28,525 bases of DNA. Source: Rhodospirillum sp. UBA1311 (GTDB lineage: Bacteria > Pseudomonadota > Alphaproteobacteria > Rhodospirillales > Rhodospirillaceae). Positions 1-7,164 of this stretch are shown here, one piece after another (position 1 is the first letter of the stretch; each line of letters starts with the position of its first letter). The notes beneath the pieces are model-generated. The model was not told where the DNA came from and did no database searches. It saw nothing but the letters and a program-made list of their open reading frames with translations. The position numbers and the translations under genes were made by a program. Location: positions 1-28,525 of the forward strand of contig DBTR01000088.1 in NCBI GenBank assembly GCA_002307145.1, read 5' to 3'.

Positions 1-744
1 CACAACAGCCTGTTCCTCGTCGCCCACTTCCATAACGTGATCATCGGCGGCGCGCTGTTCGGCTACTTCGCCGGGCTGAACTACTGGTTCCCGAAGGCGT
101 TCGGCTTCAAGCTCAACGAGCGCCTCGGGCGCTGGGCGTTCTGGCTCTGGCAGGTCGGCTTCTACGTCGCGTTCATGCCGCTCTACGTCCTGGGCTTCAT
201 GGGGATGACGCGGCGGCTGCAGCACTACGACAACCCGGCGTGGCAGATCTACCTGATCGTGGCGGCGGTCGGCGCGGCGATCATCGCGGCGGGGATCGGG
301 GCGATGATCCTCCAACTCGCCGTCAGCGTCCGCGACCGCGACCTCAACCGCGACTATTCGGGCGATCCGTGGAACGGCCGCACCCTCGAATGGTCGATGG
401 GCTCGCCGCCGCCGTTCTACAATTTCGCGAAGATCCCCCACGTCCACGGCAGCGATGCCTGGGCGGCGACGAAGGAGGCGGGCGAGGCCGCCCAGATGCC
501 CGAGTCGTTCGAGGATATCCACATGCCCCGCAATACCGCCGCTGGGCTGGTGATGGGCGGCTTCACCCTGGTTCTGGGTTTCGCCCTGGTCTGGCATATC
601 TGGTGGATGGCCGGGCTCGGCCTGGCCGGCGCGGTGGCGGCGCTCGTCGTCCGCGCCATGGACGACGACACCCACTACACCGTTCCGGCGGAAACCGTGG
701 CGCGGATCGCGCGCCACCACAACCTGATGGCGGGGCGGGGATAG
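1..744 (+). CDS. cyoB: Cytochrome bo3 ubiquinol oxidase subunit I, C-terminal part (5' end outside window)
   Basis: This is the haem-copper oxidase core subunit, which oxidises ubiquinol and reduces O2 in the inner membrane while pumping protons. The window opens in frame inside the protein at HNSLFLVAHFHNVIIGG. That stretch carries the HFH histidine pair that binds the two haems in this family. About 247 residues remain of a protein that is usually near 660. Visible are several hydrophobic helices, a loop with the CyoB-like segment NGRTLEWSMGSPPPFYNF, and a C-terminal pair of membrane helices before a hydrophilic tail. The gene ends three bases before the cyoC start, so it is the first visible gene of a cyoBCDE run. 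Identity is clear from motifs and gene order. The only uncertainty is the missing N-terminus. Confidence 0.97.
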   Translation, partial: HNSLFLVAHFHNVIIGGALFGYFAGLNYWFPKAFGFKLNERLGRWAFWLWQVGFYVAFMPLYVLGFMGMTRRLQHYDNPAWQIYLIVAAVGAAIIAAGIGAMILQLAVSVRDRDLNRDYSGDPWNGRTLEWSMGSPPPFYNFAKIPHVHGSDAWAATKEAGEAAQMPESFEDIHMPRNTAAGLVMGGFTLVLGFALVWHIWWMAGLGLAGAVAALVVRAMDDDTHYTVPAETVARIARHHNLMAGRG

Positions 745-747
745 ACC

Positions 748-1389
748 ATGCAGATCGAAATCGACCGCCCCGGCGAATACTCGATGCGCGCGCGGAATGC
801 GCACGCCCACAACGACGATCGCGAAAGCACCAGCACCACCGTCTTCGGCTTCTGGATCTACCTGATGACCGACGCGATGCTGTTCGCGACGATCTTCGTC
901 ACCTACGCGGTGGTGTTCACCAACACCGCGGGCGGCGCGGGACCGGCCGAACTGTTCGAACTGCCGTTCGTCGCGGTGGAAACCGCGCTGCTCTTGGTGA
1001 GCAGCACCACCTTCGGCTTCTCGATGATCGCCGCGCGGGCGGAGAACAAGGCCGCCACCCTGGCCTGGCTCGGGCTCACCTTCGCGCTCGGCGCGGGTTT
1101 CCTCGGCATGGAGATGCACGAGTTCGGCGGCCTGATCGCCGAGGGCCACGGCCCCGACCGCAGCGCCTTCCTCTCCGGCTTCTTCACCCTGGTCGGCACT
1201 CACGGGCTGCACGTCGCCTCGGGCCTGGTCTGGATCCTGGTGATGGCGGGGCAGGTGGTCGCGCACGGTTTCAGCGAGACGATCATGCGCCGGATGATGT
1301 GCCTGAGCCTGTTCTGGCACTTCCTCGACGTGGTGTGGATCTGCGTGTTCAGCATCGTCTACCTGCTCGGAGTGATCTTGAATGTCTAG
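748..1389 (+). CDS. cyoC: Cytochrome bo3 ubiquinol oxidase subunit III
   Basis: Subunit III of the bo3 quinol oxidase, an integral membrane protein packed against subunit I. It has 213 residues, the normal size for CyoC. After a polar, His-rich N-terminus of about 28 residues there are five predicted membrane helices. The family segment FGFWIYLMTDAMLFATIF is at the first helix, and GTHGLHVASGLVWI and LFWHFLDVVWICVFSIVYL lie further on. The ATG follows the cyoB stop by three bases. The gene overlaps cyoD by 8 bp, as expected for a translationally coupled oxidase operon. Confidence 0.96.
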   Translation: MQIEIDRPGEYSMRARNAHAHNDDRESTSTTVFGFWIYLMTDAMLFATIFVTYAVVFTNTAGGAGPAELFELPFVAVETALLLVSSTTFGFSMIAARAENKAATLAWLGLTFALGAGFLGMEMHEFGGLIAEGHGPDRSAFLSGFFTLVGTHGLHVASGLVWILVMAGQVVAHGFSETIMRRMMCLSLFWHFLDVVWICVFSIVYLLGVILNV

Positions 1390-1735
1390 CCACCCGCATT
1401 CCCCCGCCGAAGACCATGCCAGCACCGCCGACACCCACGCCGCGCACGGCACCTATGCCTCCTATCTCACCGGCTTCGCGCTTTCGGCGCTGCTCACCGC
1501 GATCGCGTTCGGCGTGGCGATGATGCCGCTCCTTTCCCGAACCGCGACGATCCTGGTGGTGACGGCGGTGGGGCTGGTGCAGATCTGCGTGCAGAACTTC
1601 TACTTCATGCACCTCACCCACCGCTCCGAGCGCTGGAACTTCATCTCGTTCTTCTTCACCGTGCTGATCATTGCGATCCTGGTCGGCGGATCGCTGTGGA
1701 TCATGTTCCACCTCAACCGCAACATGATGATGTAG
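1382..1735 (+). CDS. cyoD: Cytochrome bo3 ubiquinol oxidase subunit IV
   Basis: The small subunit IV of the bo3 oxidase, thought to help assembly and stability of the subunit I copper site. The 117-residue protein has a His/Ala-rich cytosolic start (residues 1-30) and three hydrophobic helices, with the family segment QNFYFMHLTHRSERWN between helices two and three. The ATG lies inside the last codons of cyoC (8 bp overlap), with GGAG about 10 bases upstream inside cyoC. Its position between cyoC and cyoE agrees with the assignment. Confidence 0.95.
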   Translation: MSSHPHSPAEDHASTADTHAAHGTYASYLTGFALSALLTAIAFGVAMMPLLSRTATILVVTAVGLVQICVQNFYFMHLTHRSERWNFISFFFTVLIIAILVGGSLWIMFHLNRNMMM

Positions 1736-1743
1736 GGTCGCGC

Positions 1744-2646
1744 GTGAGCAAGCCAGCCACGGGGTTCAACGCCTATCTCCAACTCGCGAAGCCCGGCATC
1801 GTCTTCGGCAACTGGATCGCCGCGACCGGCGGGTTCCTTCTCGCGGCGCGGGGCGAGGTGGACTGGGCGCTGCTCGGCCTGACCATGCTCGGGGTGTCGC
1901 TGGTGGTGGCGAGCGGCTGCGTCTTCAACAACATCATCGACCAGGACATCGACCGGGTGATGCGCCGCACCCGCAACCGCGCCCTGGTCACCGGCGCGGT
2001 CACCCCCGCCGCAGCCTGGGCCTACGGCACGCTGCTTGGCTGCGCCGGGTTCGGCGTGCTGGCGGGGTGGACCAACTGGCTGTGTCTCGGTCTCGCCGCG
2101 CTCGGTTGGGTCGTCTACGTCGGCGTCTACAGCCTCTGGCTGAAGCGCTGCTCGGTCCACAGCACGGTGGTCGGCAGCCTCGCCGGCGCCGCGCCGCCGG
2201 TGATCGGCTACTGCGCCGTGAGCGGCCGCCTCGATGCCGCCGCCTGGCTGCTGCTGGCGATCTTCGGGCTCTGGCAGATCCCCCATTCCTACGCGATCGC
2301 GATCTTCCGCCTCGACGACTTCGTCGCCGCGCGGTTGCCTGTGCTGCCGGTGGCGCGGGGAGTCGCGGCGGCGAAGCGGCAGATCGTGGTGTCGATCCTC
2401 GCCTTCGCCGTCGCCGCCCCGGCGATGACCCTCGCGGGCTACACCGGCGTCGCCTACTTCGCGGTGGCGGGGGCGACCGGCGGCTATTGGCTCTGGGTGG
2501 CGATGGCCGAACGGGGAGGCGACGACGCGGCCTGGGCGCGGCGGATTTTCGCCTGCTCGATCTTCGCGGTGATGGCGCTTGCCGTGATGATGTCGGCGGA
2601 TTTTCGGGCCGCCGCCGTCCTACCCATCGGGGGCGGAAAGCTCTAG
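1744..2646 (+). CDS. cyoE: Protoheme IX farnesyltransferase (haem O synthase)
   Basis: Transfers the farnesyl group of farnesyl diphosphate to the vinyl group of haem B, giving haem O for the bo3 oxidase encoded upstream. It is a UbiA-superfamily membrane prenyltransferase with about nine helices. The first Asp-rich motif is plain (NNIIDQDIDRVMRRTRNRAL, with N-x-x-x-D-x-x-x-D), and a second conserved region is seen at YSLWLKRCSVHSTVVGS and AAPPVIGY. I chose the GTG at 1744, which gives 300 residues beginning VSKPATGFNAYLQLAKPG. The ATG 48 bases upstream would start inside cyoD and adds a non-family extension. It is the last gene of the oxidase operon. Confidence 0.95.
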   Translation: MSKPATGFNAYLQLAKPGIVFGNWIAATGGFLLAARGEVDWALLGLTMLGVSLVVASGCVFNNIIDQDIDRVMRRTRNRALVTGAVTPAAAWAYGTLLGCAGFGVLAGWTNWLCLGLAALGWVVYVGVYSLWLKRCSVHSTVVGSLAGAAPPVIGYCAVSGRLDAAAWLLLAIFGLWQIPHSYAIAIFRLDDFVAARLPVLPVARGVAAAKRQIVVSILAFAVAAPAMTLAGYTGVAYFAVAGATGGYWLWVAMAERGGDDAAWARRIFACSIFAVMALAVMMSADFRAAAVLPIGGGKL

Positions 2647-2761
2647 CCGGAGGCCAAGCCCCCACTGCGGCGCCGGGGGTGGGGAAGTCGCGGGGGATAA
2701 AATTGAGAACGCGGTCTAGGCATTTCAAGAACCAGAAAAATATTCATCCTAAGTCTGCCTT

Positions 2762-2818
2762 TTGACGCGTCAACTCCCGGTCAAATCAATTGACTCGTTA
2801 TAGGCCGAATCCGAGAAT
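2762..2818 (+). promoter_or_regulatory. Putative tctC promoter with two operator-like palindromes
   Basis: This lies in the 254-bp, relatively AT-rich spacer between cyoE and tctC. A perfect 12-bp palindrome TTGACGCGTCAA is at 2762-2773. A second inverted repeat, GTCAA-N5-TTGAC, is at 2780-2794. The second arm overlaps a possible -35 box TTGACT (2790-2795), followed after 17 bp by GAGAAT (2813-2818) as a weak -10. Both palindromes share the GTCAA/TTGAC half-site, so one dimeric regulator may bind twice and block the -35. The promoter call is by eye. No sigma-54 -24/-12 element was seen in this spacer. Confidence 0.45.
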
Positions 2819-2900
2819 GCGGGTGGGAGCAGGGCTCATTCCTATTTTGCTTTCAAAGCGTATTCAGGATTCATAAACCTTGCAGCGGAGGAACGATCGG

Positions 2901-3890
2901 ATGATCGGGAAATGGAGAGTGTTGAGTGGGTTGATCGCGACGGCGATGGTGGCGGCGACCGCCGCGCCCGCGCTCGCCGAGGACTGGAAACCGCAGCGGC
3001 CGATCGAAATCATTGCCCCTGCCGGTCCGGGCGGCGGCTGGGACCTTATCGCGCGCACCATGCAAAAGGCGCTGACCGAGGAAAAGCTGGTCGATAAGCC
3101 GATCATCGTCACCAACAAGCCGGGCGGCGGCGGCGCCACCGGCTGGAACTACCTCAAGGGCAAGTCGGGCCAGGGCGAGTTCCTCGCCGCCAACTCGCCC
3201 CTGATCCTGCAGAACAACCTGCTCGGCAAGAGCGACCTCACCTACAAGAACTTCTTCATGCTCGCCAACCTGATGGCCGAGTGGGAAGTCGTCGCGGTGA
3301 AGGCCGACAGCCCCTGGAAGACCGGGAAAGAATTCTTCGAAGCGATGAAGAAAGACCCGAGCAGCATGCACATCGGCGTCGGCCCGGCGCTCGGCAACGA
3401 CGACCACATCCAGTTCCTGACCCTCACCAAGGCCTTCGGCGCGGACCCGAAGGCGGTGAAGTTCGTGGTCTATCCGAATACCGCCGCGGAACAGATCCCG
3501 GCCCTGCTCGGCGGCCATATCCAGGCGATCACCATCAGCCTCGCCGAGACCCTGGAGCAGGTCAAGGCCGGCAAGCTCCGGATCCTGGGCGTGAGTTCGC
3601 CCGAGCGGGTGAGCGAGCTGCCGAACGTGCCGACCTGGAAGGAACAGGGCGTCGACTTCGTGTTCCCGCACTGGCGTGGCGTGATGGCGGCTCCCGGCCT
3701 GTCGCCGGCGCAGCAGAAGTTCTGGACCGAAACCATCGACAAGATGGTCAAGTCGAAGACCTGGAAAGACTCGCTCGAAACCCTCGGCTGGGACGACTAC
3801 TACACCCCCAGCACGGACTACGTGACCTTCCTCGACAAGCAGGACACGCTGATGCGCGAGAGCCTCACCGACGTCGGCCTGATCAAGTAG
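2901..3890 (+). CDS. tctC: Periplasmic tricarboxylate-binding protein of a TTT transporter (TctC/Bug family)
   Basis: The extracytoplasmic solute receptor that captures citrate or a related carboxylate and delivers it to the TctA/TctB membrane complex. The 329-residue precursor has a classic signal peptide: a Lys/Arg start, a hydrophobic core at residues 8-20, and likely cleavage after PALA (residue 26). The mature chain begins with the family segment WKPQRPIEIIAPAGPGGGWDLIAR. Further Bug-family features are NKPGGGGATGWNY and the region around GALLGGHIQA-like residues PALLGGHIQAITIS. The ATG at 2901 has a strong GGAGGAA eight bases upstream, which favours it over the ATG at 2880. tctB and tctA follow. 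The substrate is inferred mainly from the citrate-use genes nearby. Bug proteins also bind other carboxylates. Confidence 0.9.
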   Translation: MIGKWRVLSGLIATAMVAATAAPALAEDWKPQRPIEIIAPAGPGGGWDLIARTMQKALTEEKLVDKPIIVTNKPGGGGATGWNYLKGKSGQGEFLAANSPLILQNNLLGKSDLTYKNFFMLANLMAEWEVVAVKADSPWKTGKEFFEAMKKDPSSMHIGVGPALGNDDHIQFLTLTKAFGADPKAVKFVVYPNTAAEQIPALLGGHIQAITISLAETLEQVKAGKLRILGVSSPERVSELPNVPTWKEQGVDFVFPHWRGVMAAPGLSPAQQKFWTETIDKMVKSKTWKDSLETLGWDDYYTPSTDYVTFLDKQDTLMRESLTDVGLIK

Positions 3891-3915
3891 TCGGCGACGC
3901 GTGAGGAAACCCTGG

Positions 3916-3951
3916 ACGCGGAACGGGAAGCCCCCGTTCCGCGTGGTTTTT
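3916..3951 (+). terminator. Strong hairpin with T-tract between tctC and tctB (partial terminator/attenuator)
   Basis: A perfect 12-bp inverted repeat: ACGCGGAACGGG at 3916-3927, a 5-base loop, and the complement at 3933-3944, followed by GG and five T's (3947-3951). It looks like an intrinsic terminator and lies in the 83-bp tctC-tctB gap. It probably ends many transcripts after tctC, or protects the tctC mRNA 3' end. Either would give more binding protein than membrane subunits. Confidence 0.75.
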
Positions 3952-3973
3952 ACAAACTCGGGGGTGGATTTCG

Positions 3974-4447
3974 ATGACCAAGAATTCGACGACCGGCTGG
4001 TTCGCGGTGGTGCTCGGGGCGTTCTACCTGTTCGGCACGACCCTGGTGCCGATATTCGACGCGGGCGACCAGACCGGCCCGCGCGCGTTTCCCTATCTCG
4101 TCTCCGCAGTGGTGATTCTCTCCGGCCTCGGGTTGCTGGTGAAGGATTGGCGCAGCGCCAAGCGCGTGCCGTTCTCCTGGGGCTTCTCCACCGACCGCGC
4201 GATCTGGCTGAAGATTCTCGCGACCATGGTCGCCGGCATCGTCTATGGCTTGGTCCTCGACAGTCTCGGCTACCTGATCGCCACATTCCTGTTCATGGTC
4301 GCGGTGTCCGAACTGATCAACGTCGGCCGCCATGCGCAGAACCTCGTGATCGCGGTGGCGTTCTCGCTGGTCACGTTCATTTCGTTCGCCCTGATCCTGA
4401 AACTCAGTCTTCCGAGGGGACTCCTCGGCGGCATTCTGCCGTTCTGA
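3974..4447 (+). CDS. tctB: Small membrane subunit of the tripartite tricarboxylate transporter
   Basis: TctB is the small, poorly conserved integral membrane subunit that works with TctA in proton- or sodium-driven carboxylate uptake. The 157-residue protein has four predicted membrane helices, roughly at residues 10-28, 40-57, 77-97 and 117-145, with the last two close together. An early GPRAFPYLVSAVVILSGLGLL segment is typical of the family. It sits between the binding protein and TctA in the standard order C-B-A. The assignment depends on topology, length and context more than on strong motifs. Confidence 0.88.
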   Translation: MTKNSTTGWFAVVLGAFYLFGTTLVPIFDAGDQTGPRAFPYLVSAVVILSGLGLLVKDWRSAKRVPFSWGFSTDRAIWLKILATMVAGIVYGLVLDSLGYLIATFLFMVAVSELINVGRHAQNLVIAVAFSLVTFISFALILKLSLPRGLLGGILPF

Positions 4448-4461
4448 AGGAGACCTGAAGC

Positions 4462-5979
4462 ATGGAAGCGATTCTCCACAACCTCGGCCTCGGCCTCGAA
4501 GTTGCGCTCACCCCCAACAACATCATGTGGGTGTTCATCGGCGGCCTGCTCGGCACGATCATCGGCATGCTGCCGGGCCTCGGCCCGGCAACCGGCGTCG
4601 CGGTGCTGATCCCGATTACCTACGGCATGAATCCCGCGACCGCCCTGATCACGATGTCGGCGGTTTACTATGGCGCGATGTTCGGCGGTTCGCGCGCCTC
4701 GATCATGATCAACACCCCCGGCGACGCATCGGCGATCGTGTCGTGCTTCGACGGCTACCCGATGGCGAAAAAGGGAAAAGCGGGCAGCGCGCTCGCGATC
4801 TCGGCGATCGCCTCGTTCGTCGGCGGCATGATCGGCATGGTCTGCCTGGTGTTCTTCACCGAGCCGGTCGCGGCGATGGCGCTGAAATTCGGCCCGGCGG
4901 AAAAGTTCTCGCTGATGCTGTTCGCCCTCACCGCCACCATCACCCTCTCCGAAGGCAGCATCCTCAAGGGCTTCATCGCCATGGGGATCGGCTTCATGCT
5001 CGCAACCATCGGCATCGACGGGCAGTCGGGTGCGATCCGCTTCACCATGGGGATCGACGATCTCCAGGACGGCATCGACTTCCTGGTGGTGATGATCGGC
5101 CTCTACGCGGTCACCGAGGTGTTTAAGAACTTCAGCGCGATGGACGTGAAGTACGACATCGACGCCAAGTCGATCGGGCGGGTCTGGGTGAGCTGGCCCG
5201 ACTTCAAGAAGTCGATCGGCCCGATGCTGCGCGGCAGTCCGCTCGGCTTCCTCATCGGCGTTCTGCCGGGTGCAGGCGGCACGATCGCCACCTTCCTTTC
5301 CTACGCGGTGGAAAAGTCGGTGACCAAGAAGCCCGCCGAGTTCGGCAAGGGCGCGATCCAGGGTCTCGCCGGACCGGAAGCCGCCAATAACGCCTGCTCC
5401 TGCGGCGCTCTGGTGCCGCTCCTCACCTTGGGCATCCCCGGCTCGGGCACGGCGGCGGTGATGCTCGGCGCGCTGATGATGCTCGGCGTCCGCCCCGGCC
5501 CGATCCTGTTCGAGCAGCATCCCGAGATCGCCTGGGGCGTGATCGCCTCGATGCTGGTCGGCAACATCATGCTGCTGATGATCAACCTGCCGCTCGCGGT
5601 GCCGCTGGTGCGCCTGTTGAAGATTCCGCAGCGAATCATGCTGCCGCTGATCCTCGGCATGGGCTACATGGGCACCTACTTCCTCAACTACGCCTCGTTC
5701 GACTTCATCCTGGTGTCGCTCGCCGCGCTCGCGGGCTACATGCTGGTGAAGCTGAGCATTCCGATCCCGCCGATGGTGCTGGCGCTGATCCTCGGCGGAA
5801 TGACCGAGCAATCGTTCCGCAACTCGCTCACCATCGCCAACGGCTCGCTCTCGATCTTCTGGGAGCAGCCGATCTCGCTCGCATTCCTCGTGCTCGCGGC
5901 GATCTCGCTGGTCTACGCACTCAACAAGCAGAAGAAGCTGATGAAGATGCCGTCGACTCCCGAAGAGGAGGCGGATTGA
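4462..5979 (+). CDS. tctA: Large membrane subunit (permease) of the tripartite tricarboxylate transporter
   Basis: TctA forms the transport path of the TTT system. Its 505 residues are the normal family length, with about 10-12 hydrophobic helices. The two family signatures are present: GTIIGMLPGLGPATGVAVLIP near residue 30, and its internal counterpart LGFLIGVLPGAGGTIATFLSY near residue 260. YGAMFGGSRASIMINTPGDASA and TLGIPGSGTAAVMLGALMMLG are also seen. The inverted repeat of the two halves is visible in these paired PG motifs. AAGGAGA lies 8 bases before the ATG, and tctB ends 14 bases upstream. With tctC and tctB it makes a complete uptake system, probably for citrate given the lyase operon downstream. 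Confidence 0.95.
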   Translation: MEAILHNLGLGLEVALTPNNIMWVFIGGLLGTIIGMLPGLGPATGVAVLIPITYGMNPATALITMSAVYYGAMFGGSRASIMINTPGDASAIVSCFDGYPMAKKGKAGSALAISAIASFVGGMIGMVCLVFFTEPVAAMALKFGPAEKFSLMLFALTATITLSEGSILKGFIAMGIGFMLATIGIDGQSGAIRFTMGIDDLQDGIDFLVVMIGLYAVTEVFKNFSAMDVKYDIDAKSIGRVWVSWPDFKKSIGPMLRGSPLGFLIGVLPGAGGTIATFLSYAVEKSVTKKPAEFGKGAIQGLAGPEAANNACSCGALVPLLTLGIPGSGTAAVMLGALMMLGVRPGPILFEQHPEIAWGVIASMLVGNIMLLMINLPLAVPLVRLLKIPQRIMLPLILGMGYMGTYFLNYASFDFILVSLAALAGYMLVKLSIPIPPMVLALILGGMTEQSFRNSLTIANGSLSIFWEQPISLAFLVLAAISLVYALNKQKKLMKMPSTPEEEAD

Positions 5980-6027
5980 CGCGGATTTTTCCCCAGCCCA
6001 TCTCAGGGTAAAGGAAATCCACGGGAG

Positions 6028-7164
6028 GTGCGGGTGGCGGAGGCAATCGAGGGCGGCGATGTGCCGGTGGTCTGGCTTTTGGGCAAGACCCAATCGGGCA
6101 AGACCAGCATCGTCGCCGAGATCACCGGGGCCGGCCATGCCGAGGTCGGTTCCGGATACGCTCCGAAGACCCGCACCGCGCGGCTTTACGACTTCCCCGC
6201 CGAGGCTCCGGTGTTGCGCTTTCTCGACACCCGGGGTCTCGGCGACGCCGCCGACTACGACCCCAAGGACGATATCGCCTTCGCTGCCAAGGCCGCGCAT
6301 GTGATCCTGGCGGTGGTGCGCGTCGACGATACCCACGTCGGCGAGATCGTCGCAGTGGCGCGGACGGCGCGGGCGAAGCATCCGAACTGGCCGGTGGTGG
6401 TCGCCCAGACCACGCTTCACAACCTCTATCCCAAGGCCGCCGGGCATCTTCAGCCTTATCCCTTCGACGGTACCGATGCCGACTTCGACCTCGCGGGGGT
6501 GCCGCGCCCGCTGCTGCGCGCCCTGGAAGCCCAGCGCAAGACCTTCGCGGGGTTGCCGGGGAAGGGCGCGGTGCGGTTCGTGCCGATCGACTTTACCCAA
6601 CCCGAGCACGGACTGCCGCCCGCCGACTACGGCGCGGAGGCGTTGTTCGCCGCGCTGGAGGCGGTGGGCGGCGAAGTGTTCGCCAAACTTACCGAGGCGC
6701 GGCGCGGCGACCGCGACAAGACCGCCCGCATCCATCTGGTGCTGCCCTGGGCGTTTGCGGCGGCGGCGGCCAACGCGGTGCCGGTGCCGGTGGTCGGCGG
6801 CATCGCGTCCGCCGGGATGCAGGCGATGCTGATCCGGGCGTTGGCGCGGCACTACGGCATCGCGGTGGACCGCGATCTCTGGCGCGAGTTCCTCTCGGCG
6901 ATGGGCTCGGGGTTCGCCCTCTCCTTCGGCGGCGGCTGGGCGGTGCAGCAGTTGCTGAAGCTCGGCGTCGGCCCGGGGACGGCGGCCACCGCCGCCTGGA
7001 CTTTCGCGGTCACCTGGGGGATCGGCGAGGCGGGGATCTACTATTTCGGCGAGCGCGCGGCGGACCGCGTGCCCGACCGCGCCGAACTGCGGCGGCACTA
7101 CACGCGCGGCTTCAGGGAAGGAAAGGCGGAGCAGGCGCGGCGCAAATCCGGAAGCAAGGCGTGA
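6028..7164 (+). CDS. GTPase with C-terminal DUF697-like membrane domain, role unknown
   Basis: A 378-residue protein with an N-terminal P-loop GTPase domain. G1 is GKTQSGKT (19-26) and G3 is DTRG (67-70), while the usual G4 N/TKxD is replaced by AQTTLHN (126-132). The C-terminal part (about 240-345) is rich in Gly/Ala helices and reads ANAVPVPVVGGIASAGMQAMLIRALARHYGI, resembling DUF697 domains in YcjF-like proteins and some Era-like GTPases. It is likely membrane-associated. The tail is basic. The start is uncertain: GTG at 6028 follows AAGGAA, and GTG at 6034 follows GGGAGG at 5 bases. The gene overlaps the next GTPase gene by 4 bp (GTGA), so the two are probably made together. No pathway can be assigned. 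A change in nucleotide specificity is possible given the lost G4 Asp. Confidence 0.8.
   Translation: MRVAEAIEGGDVPVVWLLGKTQSGKTSIVAEITGAGHAEVGSGYAPKTRTARLYDFPAEAPVLRFLDTRGLGDAADYDPKDDIAFAAKAAHVILAVVRVDDTHVGEIVAVARTARAKHPNWPVVVAQTTLHNLYPKAAGHLQPYPFDGTDADFDLAGVPRPLLRALEAQRKTFAGLPGKGAVRFVPIDFTQPEHGLPPADYGAEALFAALEAVGGEVFAKLTEARRGDRDKTARIHLVLPWAFAAAAANAVPVPVVGGIASAGMQAMLIRALARHYGIAVDRDLWREFLSAMGSGFALSFGGGWAVQQLLKLGVGPGTAATAAWTFAVTWGIGEAGIYYFGERAADRVPDRAELRRHYTRGFREGKAEQARRKSGSKA

Noticed and set aside
2647..2700. Hairpin CCCCAC/GTGGGG as a cyoE terminator
   Set aside because: Only 6 bp with a 13-base GC-rich loop and no T-run; too weak to call.
4270..7098. Very long open frame (over 900 codons) on the minus strand
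   Set aside because: It runs antisense to tctA and the first GTPase gene. Its product is a low-complexity Arg/His/Asp-rich string, the usual shadow of GC-rich genes.
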